NCBI GenBank assembly: GCA_003559375.1
Contig: PWLN01000265.1
Location: forward strand, 1 to 51,062
Origin: Balneolaceae bacterium
GTDB taxonomy: Bacteria > Bacteroidota > Rhodothermia > Balneolales > Balneolaceae
DNA length: 51,062 nt
Reading direction: 5' to 3'
Under the pieces are notes generated by a model. That model was not told the DNA's origin, did not search any database, and saw only the letters and a list, made by a program, of their open reading frames with translations. Position numbers and translations under genes: made by a program. Positions 9,583 through 18,331 of this stretch are shown here, in pieces; the stretch's first letter is position 1; each line of letters opens with the position of its first letter.

Positions 9583-10743
9583 ATGAAGGATATCAAATCT
9601 TTAAAAAAAGAATTACCTGATTTTGCAGAAAAACTAAAAAAATACAGAGAATTGCTTCTGGCAAATCTGGTAATGGTTGGGGAGATACCGGCACCAACTT
9701 TTCATGAATCGAGAAGAGTTGAATTTATACTAAACCGCTTTGATGAAGCTGGAATGACCGATTCATCGATCGATGATGCAGGAAATGGGATCGGTGTACT
9801 CTCAGGTACAGACAATAAAGCGGCTATCTTGCTGAATGCTCACGCCGATACAATCTTTTCAGACAAAACCGACCATACAATGCAGGTTTCGAGTGATACG
9901 ATAACCGGCCCAGGAGTAGCTGATAATGCTATTGGCCTGGCTGCGATGATTACCCTTCCATATATTCTGGACGATCTTAATATAAAACTAGAGAACGACC
10001 TTGTTTTGATGGCTGGTGTAAAAAGCCTTGGAAGGGGCAATCTTGAGGGCATGCGTTTTTTTCTTGAGAAAAGTTCAATCAAAATCAAGAATGCGATCTG
10101 CATTGAAGGAATTCAGCTTGGCAGGCTGAGCTATTCATCAATAGGGATGCTACGGGGTGAAATCACCTGCAGGGTACCGGAAACCTATGACTGGTCACGA
10201 TTCGGAGATTCAAGCGCGATTCTCACCCTTAATGAAGTAATTAATAAAATCAATGATATGAGGTTGCCAAGGAGGCCCAGAACAAGTATCGTAATGGGAT
10301 CCATTGAAGGTGGCACATCATTCAACACCATAGCACGAGATGCAACATTGAGGTTTGAAGTGAGGTCTGAATCGCAGGAAGTTGTAGAACGGGCTGGTGA
10401 AACCATCAATGATATCGTACTCGAAGTTTCATCCAAAACCGGCGACCAGGTTGAACTGGATATATTTGCTAAACGTATACCCGGAGGTATTCCTTATGCC
10501 CATCCGCTTACTCGGTGTGCGCGTGTGGTTATGGAGAGCCTTGGCATCGAACCACGGCTTGCTCCGAGTATTTCCGAATTATCAGCACTCATTGACAAGA
10601 ATATTCCGGCACTAACCCTTGGTGTCACAATTGGTGAAAGGACTTTCAAAACTAATGAAACCATACAAATTGAGCCAATATATAAAGGACTGGCTCATCT
10701 CATTGGAACCATTTTAGCTATAGACGGAGGATATTGTGAGTAA
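9583..10743 (+). CDS. M20-fold protein with degenerate catalytic/metal site
   Basis: M20 landmarks 'NAHADTI', 'GPGVADNAIGLAA', 'GSIEGGTSFNTIA', 'SELSAL', but 'GVKSLG' where M20 enzymes have 'GEEGLG', and 'FKTNE' where a C-terminal His is expected. Confidence 0.75.
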   Translation: MKDIKSLKKELPDFAEKLKKYRELLLANLVMVGEIPAPTFHESRRVEFILNRFDEAGMTDSSIDDAGNGIGVLSGTDNKAAILLNAHADTIFSDKTDHTMQVSSDTITGPGVADNAIGLAAMITLPYILDDLNIKLENDLVLMAGVKSLGRGNLEGMRFFLEKSSIKIKNAICIEGIQLGRLSYSSIGMLRGEITCRVPETYDWSRFGDSSAILTLNEVINKINDMRLPRRPRTSIVMGSIEGGTSFNTIARDATLRFEVRSESQEVVERAGETINDIVLEVSSKTGDQVELDIFAKRIPGGIPYAHPLTRCARVVMESLGIEPRLAPSISELSALIDKNIPALTLGVTIGERTFKTNETIQIEPIYKGLAHLIGTILAIDGGYCE

Positions 10744-11707
10744 TCTTGAAAACTGGATTAATAAAAATACCTATCACCATTCCGAATTCTGGGATATAAA
10801 ACAATTGGTTGAGGTTAAAGAAAAAAAGAACCTAACCATTTCTTTATGCCTTCCTACACTTAACGAGGAAAAAACCATCGGCAAGGAGGTAATCATATTC
10901 AAGTCGGAGCTTATGGAGCGTTATCCCCTGCTGGATGAAATAGCTGTTATCGATTCCGGTTCAGAAGACAAAACTCTTGAGGTAGCAAAAAATTACGGTG
11001 CCGACACCTATCTTGCATCCGAAATATTACCCGGGCTTGAACCAAAACGTGGAAAAGGAGAAAACCTGTGGAAAGCCATTTATCAGTTAAAAGGTGATAT
11101 CATCGTATATGTTGATGCAGATATCAGCAATATTCATCCAAGATTTGTCTATGGGTTGGTTGCACCTCTCATTTATCGTGATGAGGTTAAGTATGTGAAA
11201 GGTTTTTATGACAGGCCGCTCGCATTTTCAGGAAATATTCGTCCCTCCGGTGGTGGCAGGGTTACAGAAATTCTTGTACGCCCGCTGTTTTCACTATTCT
11301 TCCCCGACCTTACGGCCCTGATTCAGCCACTTTCTGGCGAGTATGCAGTTAGGCGTGAAGTACTCGAACAAATTGCATTCCCGATCGGATATGGAGTGGA
11401 AACCTCTCATCTGATAGATGTTTATCATATGTACGGATTGGAAGCATTTGCACAGACTGACCTTGATAAAAGGGTTCATGAAAATAAACCCACACAGGCA
11501 CTCGGGAAAATGTCGTTCGGTATATTACAGACATTTATCAAACGAGCAAAAGCACTCGGAGTTTTGAACAAAGCGGAGCATACAACGCTCCTGCGCCAAT
11601 TCCAGGTCAGGCAGGATCAGTATGAACAAAATTTGATCGAAATTATTGAGGAGGAACGTCCGCCAATGCTTGAAATTGAAGAGTACAGAGATAAATTTAA
11701 ATCATAA
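10736..11707 (+). CDS. gpgS: Glucosyl-3-phosphoglycerate synthase-like GT2/GT81 glycosyltransferase
   Basis: 'LCLPTLNEEKTIGKEV', 'DSGSEDKT', 'PKRGKGENLWKA', 'VYVDADISNIHPRFV', 'PLSGEYAVRREV'; overlaps the upstream gene by 8 nt. Confidence 0.85.
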   Translation: MSNLENWINKNTYHHSEFWDIKQLVEVKEKKNLTISLCLPTLNEEKTIGKEVIIFKSELMERYPLLDEIAVIDSGSEDKTLEVAKNYGADTYLASEILPGLEPKRGKGENLWKAIYQLKGDIIVYVDADISNIHPRFVYGLVAPLIYRDEVKYVKGFYDRPLAFSGNIRPSGGGRVTEILVRPLFSLFFPDLTALIQPLSGEYAVRREVLEQIAFPIGYGVETSHLIDVYHMYGLEAFAQTDLDKRVHENKPTQALGKMSFGILQTFIKRAKALGVLNKAEHTTLLRQFQVRQDQYEQNLIEIIEEERPPMLEIEEYRDKFKS

Positions 11708-11755
11708 AAGCCCGAAATAATAGTAACCTTCATTTCAAATTAAGCATAGATCCAA

Positions 11756-12655
11756 ATGCCATCAATAAACCTGCATAAACGATTTATAGATCTGTCAAAA
11801 CCGCTTGTTCAGGCTCCTACAGGTACCACACCACAGCTTTCAGTACTGGAAAATATTCGCTTGATTGCATACGACTTCTATGGCACCCTGTTCATTTCAG
11901 GTGTTGGCGATATAGGTGTTGATGACGGAAAAATTGACGCCCCGATTCTCGCCGAAGTTCTGCAAGATTCAGAAGTAAACATACTTTCATCCGATGCTGC
12001 TGTAAAATGCTTGGAATTTTATAATACTGTGGTAGCAGAGTACATCGACAAGTATAAAAATCAGGGAATAGAGTATCCCGAGCCGGATATTCGAAGCATT
12101 TGGCAGTCTGTGCTAACGATGTTAAGAAAGCATGAATTCGTGAAATTTCGTGAAAGCAGTGTCCTTTATGAGCAAGTATCTGTGGAGTTTGAGGCACGAA
12201 TGAACCCTGTATGGCCTATGCCAGGAGCGTTAGAAACGCTGAACTATTTTCAGGATAAAGGAATACTACAGGGAATTATTTCAAACTCCCAGTTTTATAC
12301 TCCAATTGTGATGGAAGCACTTACCGGTTACTCCCTGTCCGAACTCGGTTTTTCAGAAGAACTATTGCACTGGTCTTTTGAAGAAAAGATGAAAAAACCA
12401 GGCCTCGTGTTTTATAAAAATTATTTAAAAAAAGTTAATGCCTGTAATTCCGAAATAAAACCGGAAAATATTTTATATCTGGGCAATGATATGCTGAAAG
12501 ACATCTACCCTGCTCATACAGTAGGAATGAAAACAGCACTTTTCGCCGGAGACAAAAGGTCACTGAAATGGCATAGAGATGATAAGCGTTGCGCAGATAT
12601 TAAACCCGATCTGATTATTACTGAGTTCATTCAGTTAAAAGAATGCATCATCTGA
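11756..12655 (+). CDS. HAD-superfamily hydrolase (DFYGTL motif I)
   Basis: Motif I 'IAYDFYGTLF', 'GIISNSQFY', 'KKPGLVFY', 'ILYLGNDMLKDIYPAHTVGMKTALFAGD'. Confidence 0.8.
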   Translation: MPSINLHKRFIDLSKPLVQAPTGTTPQLSVLENIRLIAYDFYGTLFISGVGDIGVDDGKIDAPILAEVLQDSEVNILSSDAAVKCLEFYNTVVAEYIDKYKNQGIEYPEPDIRSIWQSVLTMLRKHEFVKFRESSVLYEQVSVEFEARMNPVWPMPGALETLNYFQDKGILQGIISNSQFYTPIVMEALTGYSLSELGFSEELLHWSFEEKMKKPGLVFYKNYLKKVNACNSEIKPENILYLGNDMLKDIYPAHTVGMKTALFAGDKRSLKWHRDDKRCADIKPDLIITEFIQLKECII

Positions 12656-12920
12656 TCATACCGGTATTCACTCTATACTCTCATTGATCTACAAAGTGCG
12701 ATGTGAGGCCGTAGGTGTGCAATCTGTAGCATTTTGCCTGAATCCTGTATCCCTCAGGGGTCGGGATGTCGCTATCTCACCACCAGTATCCAGTATACGC
12801 TATAATCCGAAACGCGTCTATCCGGCTCAACCCTGCAAGGATGTCTATGGCACGACCCGGGCTATGGCATCCAGTATTCAATGTTTTTTACATATAAAAA
12901 TCTATGTAACATCCATTATT

Positions 12921-14681
12921 TCAAATCGCAATCCAAATCACTTCAAAAGGCTGCAATTGTGCTTTCCCATTTGCAATTAATTTCTTGCCCGATAAAATAT
13001 CAGTGTACTCTTTTCCTGTTTCAAGTGGAATAGAATTTGCCCTAAAATCAACTTTCTTAACTTTACCGGTAACATTTGCCAGTACAAGAACCTGTTCGGT
13101 TTTATCAAGGTCCCATCGAAGCAAACAAAAAACTTCAGGATCGATATCATAAACCTGCTGCCATCCAAACGGATGAAATGCCGGATGCTTTTTTCGTTTT
13201 TTTATGACTTCTTTAAGTTGATTGAATACTCTGTGAGTGGTTGTATCCGGATTATTCAGTTGTTTATCCAGCTCTTTGTATCGCCACTTTTTTCGGTTTA
13301 TTGTTCGATATCTGCCAGTGATGGATACTCCCTGTATGTTATTGGGCGATGCCGTCAAATTGTGAAAGTATATTCCGGGTACCCCTTTAAAGCTGAGCAT
13401 CAATGTCTGCGAGCACAGGTATCTCAGTTCCTGCAGGGATTGGTCTCCATTCGGTGTTTTGAAAGCATCGAAATATGTAATATTCAATTCATAAGGGCTT
13501 AATGAACCGTCCGGATTTTTCTTTTCAGATACAAACCCTCCTTTCTTTTTGATATCGTCTACCAATTTATCGAATTCCTCCTGTGGTACAAGCCCTTCCA
13601 AAGGCCTTACTCCAATTCCATCATGTGATGATGCAAAGTTAAAATAAGTACATCCTACAGGAAGCCTGTTGAGCGATTTAACCCATTCTGTCATGTAAGA
13701 TGCATTCTCGGTTAATATGGCATGTAGTAATAGGGGTGGCAGGCTGAATAGATAAACCATATGGGTTTCATCCCCATCGCCAAAATAACTGATATTTTCT
13801 TTGTGCGGTACATTAGTTTCAGTAATAATAGTGGCATGAGGTGCAAAACAATCGGTGAGTGTCCGCATCAGTTTTACAATTTCATGAGTTTGCTCAAGAT
13901 GGATGCAGCTTGTTCCGGGCTCTTTCCAGATAAAAGCCACCGCATCGAGCCGTATCACAGACAAACCTTTACTCAAGTAATAAAAGAAGATATCAAGATA
14001 TTCGAACAGAACATCCGGATTTGCAAAGTTTACATCAATCTGGTCATCACTAAATGTAGACCAAACAAATTTTTCGCCATTCTTTGTGTGTACAGGTGTA
14101 AGCAGTGCGGAACTTCTGGGCCTTGTAACCATTGAGAGATCAACTTCGGGCTCCACTTCAATAAAAAAATCTTTATAAGGTTCTTCTTTCTTCAGATACT
14201 TCCTGAACCAATCGCTATGCCTGGAAATGTGGTTCATCACTAAATCACCCATCAATCTGAAGTCTTTGCTGAGTTCAAGAATATCATCCCAGCCTCCAAC
14301 GCTTTCGTCTACACGGCGATAGTCTACAACTGAGAAACCGTCATCAGATGAGCTCGGGAAAAATGGTAATATATGGACACTGCTTATCGTGCTTTTCAGA
14401 TATTTTTTCAGAAACTCATGCTGTTTCCGGAGCATTGAAACCGGCTCTCTCCTTTTTGGTTGTACCATGTCTGCATAAGTAATGAGAATATGATCTTCCT
14501 GCGACCAAATTTCCTGAATAGGAATTCTCTCCCTGGGTTTTAATCCAAATTTGTTGATGTGCATCTGAATTCTTTTCATACACTCATCAACCATCTCATC
14601 TCCGTAAATTACCTTAAAGTGATAGCGGAGTTTAATTTCTGTCTCCTCGCAGTAAGGTGCTCCATCCATAAATAAATTCAA
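12921..14681 (-). CDS. GH13_18 family sugar phosphorylase; likely glucosylglycerate phosphorylase by context
   Basis: GH13 motifs 'VMNHISRHSDWF', 'VIRLDAVAFIWKE', 'IITETNVPHKENISYFG', 'ASHDGIGVRPLEG'; sucrose-phosphorylase-like layout. Confidence 0.78.
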   Translation of the reverse strand: MNLFMDGAPYCEETEIKLRYHFKVIYGDEMVDECMKRIQMHINKFGLKPRERIPIQEIWSQEDHILITYADMVQPKRREPVSMLRKQHEFLKKYLKSTISSVHILPFFPSSSDDGFSVVDYRRVDESVGGWDDILELSKDFRLMGDLVMNHISRHSDWFRKYLKKEEPYKDFFIEVEPEVDLSMVTRPRSSALLTPVHTKNGEKFVWSTFSDDQIDVNFANPDVLFEYLDIFFYYLSKGLSVIRLDAVAFIWKEPGTSCIHLEQTHEIVKLMRTLTDCFAPHATIITETNVPHKENISYFGDGDETHMVYLFSLPPLLLHAILTENASYMTEWVKSLNRLPVGCTYFNFASSHDGIGVRPLEGLVPQEEFDKLVDDIKKKGGFVSEKKNPDGSLSPYELNITYFDAFKTPNGDQSLQELRYLCSQTLMLSFKGVPGIYFHNLTASPNNIQGVSITGRYRTINRKKWRYKELDKQLNNPDTTTHRVFNQLKEVIKKRKKHPAFHPFGWQQVYDIDPEVFCLLRWDLDKTEQVLVLANVTGKVKKVDFRANSIPLETGKEYTDILSGKKLIANGKAQLQPFEVIWIAI

Positions 14682-14854
14682 TATTTATTTTTAACCGTCT
14701 ATCGATATAATGTGCCTAAACTAACAACATTTTGCACTAATTATAAAGGAAATCAAGGCAGATAAGTTCATTTTTCTTTTAAAAAATTGTGTAATGCAAT
14801 TTATTACAAGTTTCAGATGTTTCTTACCTTTATTGATTTAAGAGATTAAGTTCT

Positions 14855-16141
14855 ATGGACAGGCAAGTATTTCAGGAAAAATTTGGATTGACCGGAGAGT
14901 CGGATGCCATCCGACAGGTTGTTGATAAAGTGATGCAGGTATCCGGCACTGATATCACTGTTCTTTTGCAGGGAGAGAGCGGTGTTGGAAAAGATGTAAC
15001 CGCACGGGCTATTCACGCCTTGAGCCAGAGAAAACGAAAAGATATTGTAATCGTTAACTGTGGCGCGATACCTGAAGGTATTATTGAAAGTGAGTTATTC
15101 GGCCATGAAAAAGGATCTTTTACCGGCGCCCATGAAGCAAGAAAAGGCTATTTTGAAAAAGCAGATGGCGGAACCATTTTTCTTGATGAAATCGGAGATA
15201 CCCCAAAAAATGTACAGGTTAAACTGCTACGTGTACTTGAAACCGGCGAATTCTTCAGGGTAGGTTCCAGCAAGATGTTCACAGCTGATGTAAGAGTAAT
15301 TGCTGCTACCAACAGGGATTTATGGGAGCTTGTACGCAATGGTTCATTCCGGGAAGACCTTTATTACCGTCTGGACACCGTAAAAATAAAATTACCGCCA
15401 CTCAGAGACCGTAAAGAGGATATCATCCCCATTTTTCGAAAATTTGTTACTGAATTTTCTTCCAAATACGATTCTGTTTTTCAGGGATTTTCTGACGAAG
15501 CTAAAGACCTGTTGATCTCATACCGCTGGCCGGGGAATGTTAGGGAACTGCGTAATGTGGCAGAGCAGCTTGTTGTGCTCGAAAAGTCTCAGTTCATCGA
15601 TAAAGACCGACTTCAAAAATATTTAAAAGGCAGGCAGTTTCATGGTTCTACTGATAATCTGCCTGTACTTTCTGATAAAAGGTCTGAAGATCCATTTACC
15701 TCTGCAACAGGAGCAGCGGATATGGGAATTATATATCGTGCCCTTCTTGAGATGAAAACAGATATTTCAGATCTGAAAAAAATGCTGGCAAATTTTCTAT
15801 ACACTACTCTTTCGGATAAAAGTACTGTTAAAGCACTGCCAGCAGCGATTACCCGAACAATCGATCCTAACGATATTTCAACCCACATCAGAGAACAAAT
15901 CAATGATGCATCACTTGGTATTCGCTCTGCAGATACCCTGATAAACACAGAGATAAACGACGAGGATGAGGTTATCAGTTTTTTCGGTGGCAAGGAAATA
16001 CCCTCAATTGAAGAAGCCGAAAAATTTCTAATAGAACAGGCTCTCAAGCGTTATGATGGTAACCGGCGGAAAGCTTCTGAAACGCTGGGAGTTAGCGAGC
16101 GAACACTATACAGAAAACTGGATCAGTATGGGCTTCAATAG
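14855..16141 (+). CDS. Sigma-54-dependent transcriptional regulator without N-terminal sensory domain
   Basis: 'LLQGESGVGKDVTARAIH', 'ELFGHEKGSFTGAHEARKGYFEKADGGTIFLDEIG', Fis-type HTH 'NRRKASETLGVSERTLYRKLDQYGL'. Confidence 0.93.
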   Translation: MDRQVFQEKFGLTGESDAIRQVVDKVMQVSGTDITVLLQGESGVGKDVTARAIHALSQRKRKDIVIVNCGAIPEGIIESELFGHEKGSFTGAHEARKGYFEKADGGTIFLDEIGDTPKNVQVKLLRVLETGEFFRVGSSKMFTADVRVIAATNRDLWELVRNGSFREDLYYRLDTVKIKLPPLRDRKEDIIPIFRKFVTEFSSKYDSVFQGFSDEAKDLLISYRWPGNVRELRNVAEQLVVLEKSQFIDKDRLQKYLKGRQFHGSTDNLPVLSDKRSEDPFTSATGAADMGIIYRALLEMKTDISDLKKMLANFLYTTLSDKSTVKALPAAITRTIDPNDISTHIREQINDASLGIRSADTLINTEINDEDEVISFFGGKEIPSIEEAEKFLIEQALKRYDGNRRKASETLGVSERTLYRKLDQYGLQ

Positions 16142-16646
16142 ATTAAAGTTTATCATTATACCGTTAGTCGTTGTTTTAACAGCTGCCGGATGTATTTCTT
16201 ACAGTTTCACAGGAACTTCAATTCCCGCAGATGTAAGAACGATCTATATCCCCTTTTTCCCTGATCGCTCTCAAAGTGGCCTCGGCGATCTTAGTGACCG
16301 CTTGAACCGTGCACTTATCAATCGTTTTGTGAATCAAAGCAGGCTTTCACTTTCAAATGATCAGGATGAATCGGATGCATTTGTGGAGGGTGCAATTCAG
16401 AGCTATGTAACCCGACCGTTTAGTATAGGGGGCGACCAGCAGGCTAACCTTAATGAAGTTCAAATTACTGTTAGAGCTACATTTCAGTATGCCCGGGACG
16501 ACAGCCCGCTTTGGACTAAGAATTTCAATGGAAGTGCCACTTACGATGTTCTGGAAAACCCTGTAGATGGTGAAATCGAAGCAGCTGAAGCAGCATTACA
16601 GCAAATTTCAAATAATATGTTTAACGACGCCGTAAGCAGTTGGTAA
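16128..16646 (+). CDS. lptE: LptE-like LPS assembly lipoprotein
   Basis: 'VVVLTAAGCISYSFTGTSIPADVRTIYIPFFPDRSQSG...LSDRLNRALINRF' is LptE-like; internal Met 16128 used as start, giving a clean lipoprotein signal. Confidence 0.75.
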   Translation: MGFNRLKFIIIPLVVVLTAAGCISYSFTGTSIPADVRTIYIPFFPDRSQSGLGDLSDRLNRALINRFVNQSRLSLSNDQDESDAFVEGAIQSYVTRPFSIGGDQQANLNEVQITVRATFQYARDDSPLWTKNFNGSATYDVLENPVDGEIEAAEAALQQISNNMFNDAVSSW

Positions 16647-16673
16647 TATGCCGTCAGTTAGTTAACATGCTGA

Positions 16674-17306
16674 ATGGAGCTAAAACACTACCAAATACCG
16701 GATTCATACAAAACGATTATTGATAAGTTTGAAAACGACCCTGAGGCTGCCATTACCAGCCTAAAAAGCAGGGTTGAAAAGAGAAATGCGGGAGCCATAG
16801 GATATTTTTTTCTTGCCTGGTTGTATCTGAAAAATAATGATACTGAAAATGCCATAGAAGCTGCATGGAATGCAAGAGTTCGTGCGCCTGGCAGCCGGTA
16901 CATTAATAGTTTACATTTTTTTATTGAACACCCCAACCGGTTTGATGCGTGGCTTCCTCAGTATCAGCGGCCGGTTTTTAACCGGGAAATTCAAAAAATT
17001 TTAATCTCACATCCCATTCAGGATCTTGACACCCTGATCAGTAAACTTTCATCTGTAGATAGTGTAAAGATTCGGCCCGGCACTAAAGATAAAGTTGAAC
17101 GCGATCTAAGTGCCGAAAGTGCTGATGTTGATGATATTGTTACAGAAACGCTTGCCGTAATCCACGAAAAACAGGAGAATTTCGAAGCTGCAATTCATGC
17201 TTATCAGCGCCTTATTGAAACAAATCCCGATAGAAAGGATTACTTCATGAAACAAATCAATCGCCTGAATAACAATACAAAAAAGGGAGTTGACAGCAGC
17301 GATTAA
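16674..17306 (+). CDS. Tetratricopeptide-repeat protein
   Basis: TPR-like helices 'AIGYFFLAWLYLKNNDTENAIEAAWNARVRAPG' and 'LAVIHEKQENFEAAIHAYQRLIETNPD'. Confidence 0.7.
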   Translation: MELKHYQIPDSYKTIIDKFENDPEAAITSLKSRVEKRNAGAIGYFFLAWLYLKNNDTENAIEAAWNARVRAPGSRYINSLHFFIEHPNRFDAWLPQYQRPVFNREIQKILISHPIQDLDTLISKLSSVDSVKIRPGTKDKVERDLSAESADVDDIVTETLAVIHEKQENFEAAIHAYQRLIETNPDRKDYFMKQINRLNNNTKKGVDSSD

Positions 17307-17944
17307 CCTTCTGCTCTCACAAAGGCATTGTTTACTTTTTCATGTGCAATAGACGTGCTGGGACCGTGACCCGGATAAACAATTGTATTTCCGGGCAGGG
17401 TGTAGAGTTTATTTCGGATAGTTTTGGATAGTAAATCAAAATCCCCGCTGTAAAGGTCTGTTCTTCCTATACTTTCATAAAAGAGAACATCGCCGGAGAT
17501 CAACATGTTGTCATTTTCGAAATAAAGAGAAACATGATCCGGTGAATGTCCTGGCGTGTACATTACATCAAATACAAAACTTCCTACAGAATTATTTTGC
17601 TTTTCCGGGAGCGGCTCAGGAGTAAAATCAAATCCTGATGACCGTACCCCAAACATGGCTGCCTGATTTGAAAAGTTATTCCATAGGAAAAGATCATTGT
17701 GGTTTAGGTAAACCGGCACGTGAAAATCCTTTAAAATACGATCAAGCCCAAGCACATGGTCTACGTGAGCGTGTGTAAGTATAACAGCAATCAGTTTAAC
17801 TGCTTTTTCATCTAATTTTCCAAGAAAACTGTTGTATTCACGGGGTTCAAAAAAACCCGCGTCCACAAGCAGCCCCTCGCCTTCCCTGCAAAGCAGATAG
17901 GTATTTTGAGCAAATGGTCCAACCTCAAAAATTTCAATATCCAT
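17303..17944 (-). CDS. MBL-fold metallohydrolase (glyoxalase II-like)
   Basis: 'VILTHAHVDHVLG', 'TPGHSPDHVSLY', 'LISGDVLF', 'YPGHGPSTS'; start at Met 17944. Confidence 0.92.
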   Translation of the reverse strand: MDIEIFEVGPFAQNTYLLCREGEGLLVDAGFFEPREYNSFLGKLDEKAVKLIAVILTHAHVDHVLGLDRILKDFHVPVYLNHNDLFLWNNFSNQAAMFGVRSSGFDFTPEPLPEKQNNSVGSFVFDVMYTPGHSPDHVSLYFENDNMLISGDVLFYESIGRTDLYSGDFDLLSKTIRNKLYTLPGNTIVYPGHGPSTSIAHEKVNNAFVRAEG

Positions 17945-17962
17945 AATGAACAGACATAAAAA

Positions 17963-17991
17963 AAGGATGCAATGGCAATCCATGCATCCTT
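17963..17991 (-). terminator. Rho-independent terminator downstream of rpmE
   Basis: aaggatgca (17963-17971) / tgcatcctt (17983-17991) perfect stem, followed on the minus strand by a U-tract. Confidence 0.75.
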
Positions 17992-18014
17992 AGTTAAAAA
18001 GATACTTTCTGATA

Positions 18015-18227
18015 TCAGCCTTTTTTGTAACGACGATTGAAACGGTCGATACGGTCTGCTTTCTTCTGAAGTTTTTTATTCTGGTTGTAAAATGGGTGAT
18101 TTTTTGAGTCAACCTCACTTTTGTAAATACCTTCCTTGGTTTTAATAGTGCTTCGTGTCACAAATTCAGTGCCATCACTTAATAAAACTGTAACTTCATT
18201 ATAATCTGGGTGAATACCTTTCTTCAT
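18015..18227 (-). CDS. rpmE: 50S ribosomal protein L31, cysteine-free form
   Basis: 'MKKGIHPDYNEVTVLLSDGTEFVTRST...NHPFY...'; no cysteine in the protein. Confidence 0.92.
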   Translation of the reverse strand: MKKGIHPDYNEVTVLLSDGTEFVTRSTIKTKEGIYKSEVDSKNHPFYNQNKKLQKKADRIDRFNRRYKKG

Positions 18228-18331
18228 GGTCTTGCGGTTCTTAATTACGTAATAAATCGTTTGCCGGAATTTTTAGCAGATAACAAATATACGGGTTCGC
18301 GTGAGTTATTGCAATTATTTAGATGTATGCC

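Noticed and set aside
12684-12980. 98-aa plus-strand ORF between the HAD gene and the GH13_18 gene
   Set aside because: Low-complexity intergenic DNA running into the antisense strand of the phosphorylase; no recognisable domain.
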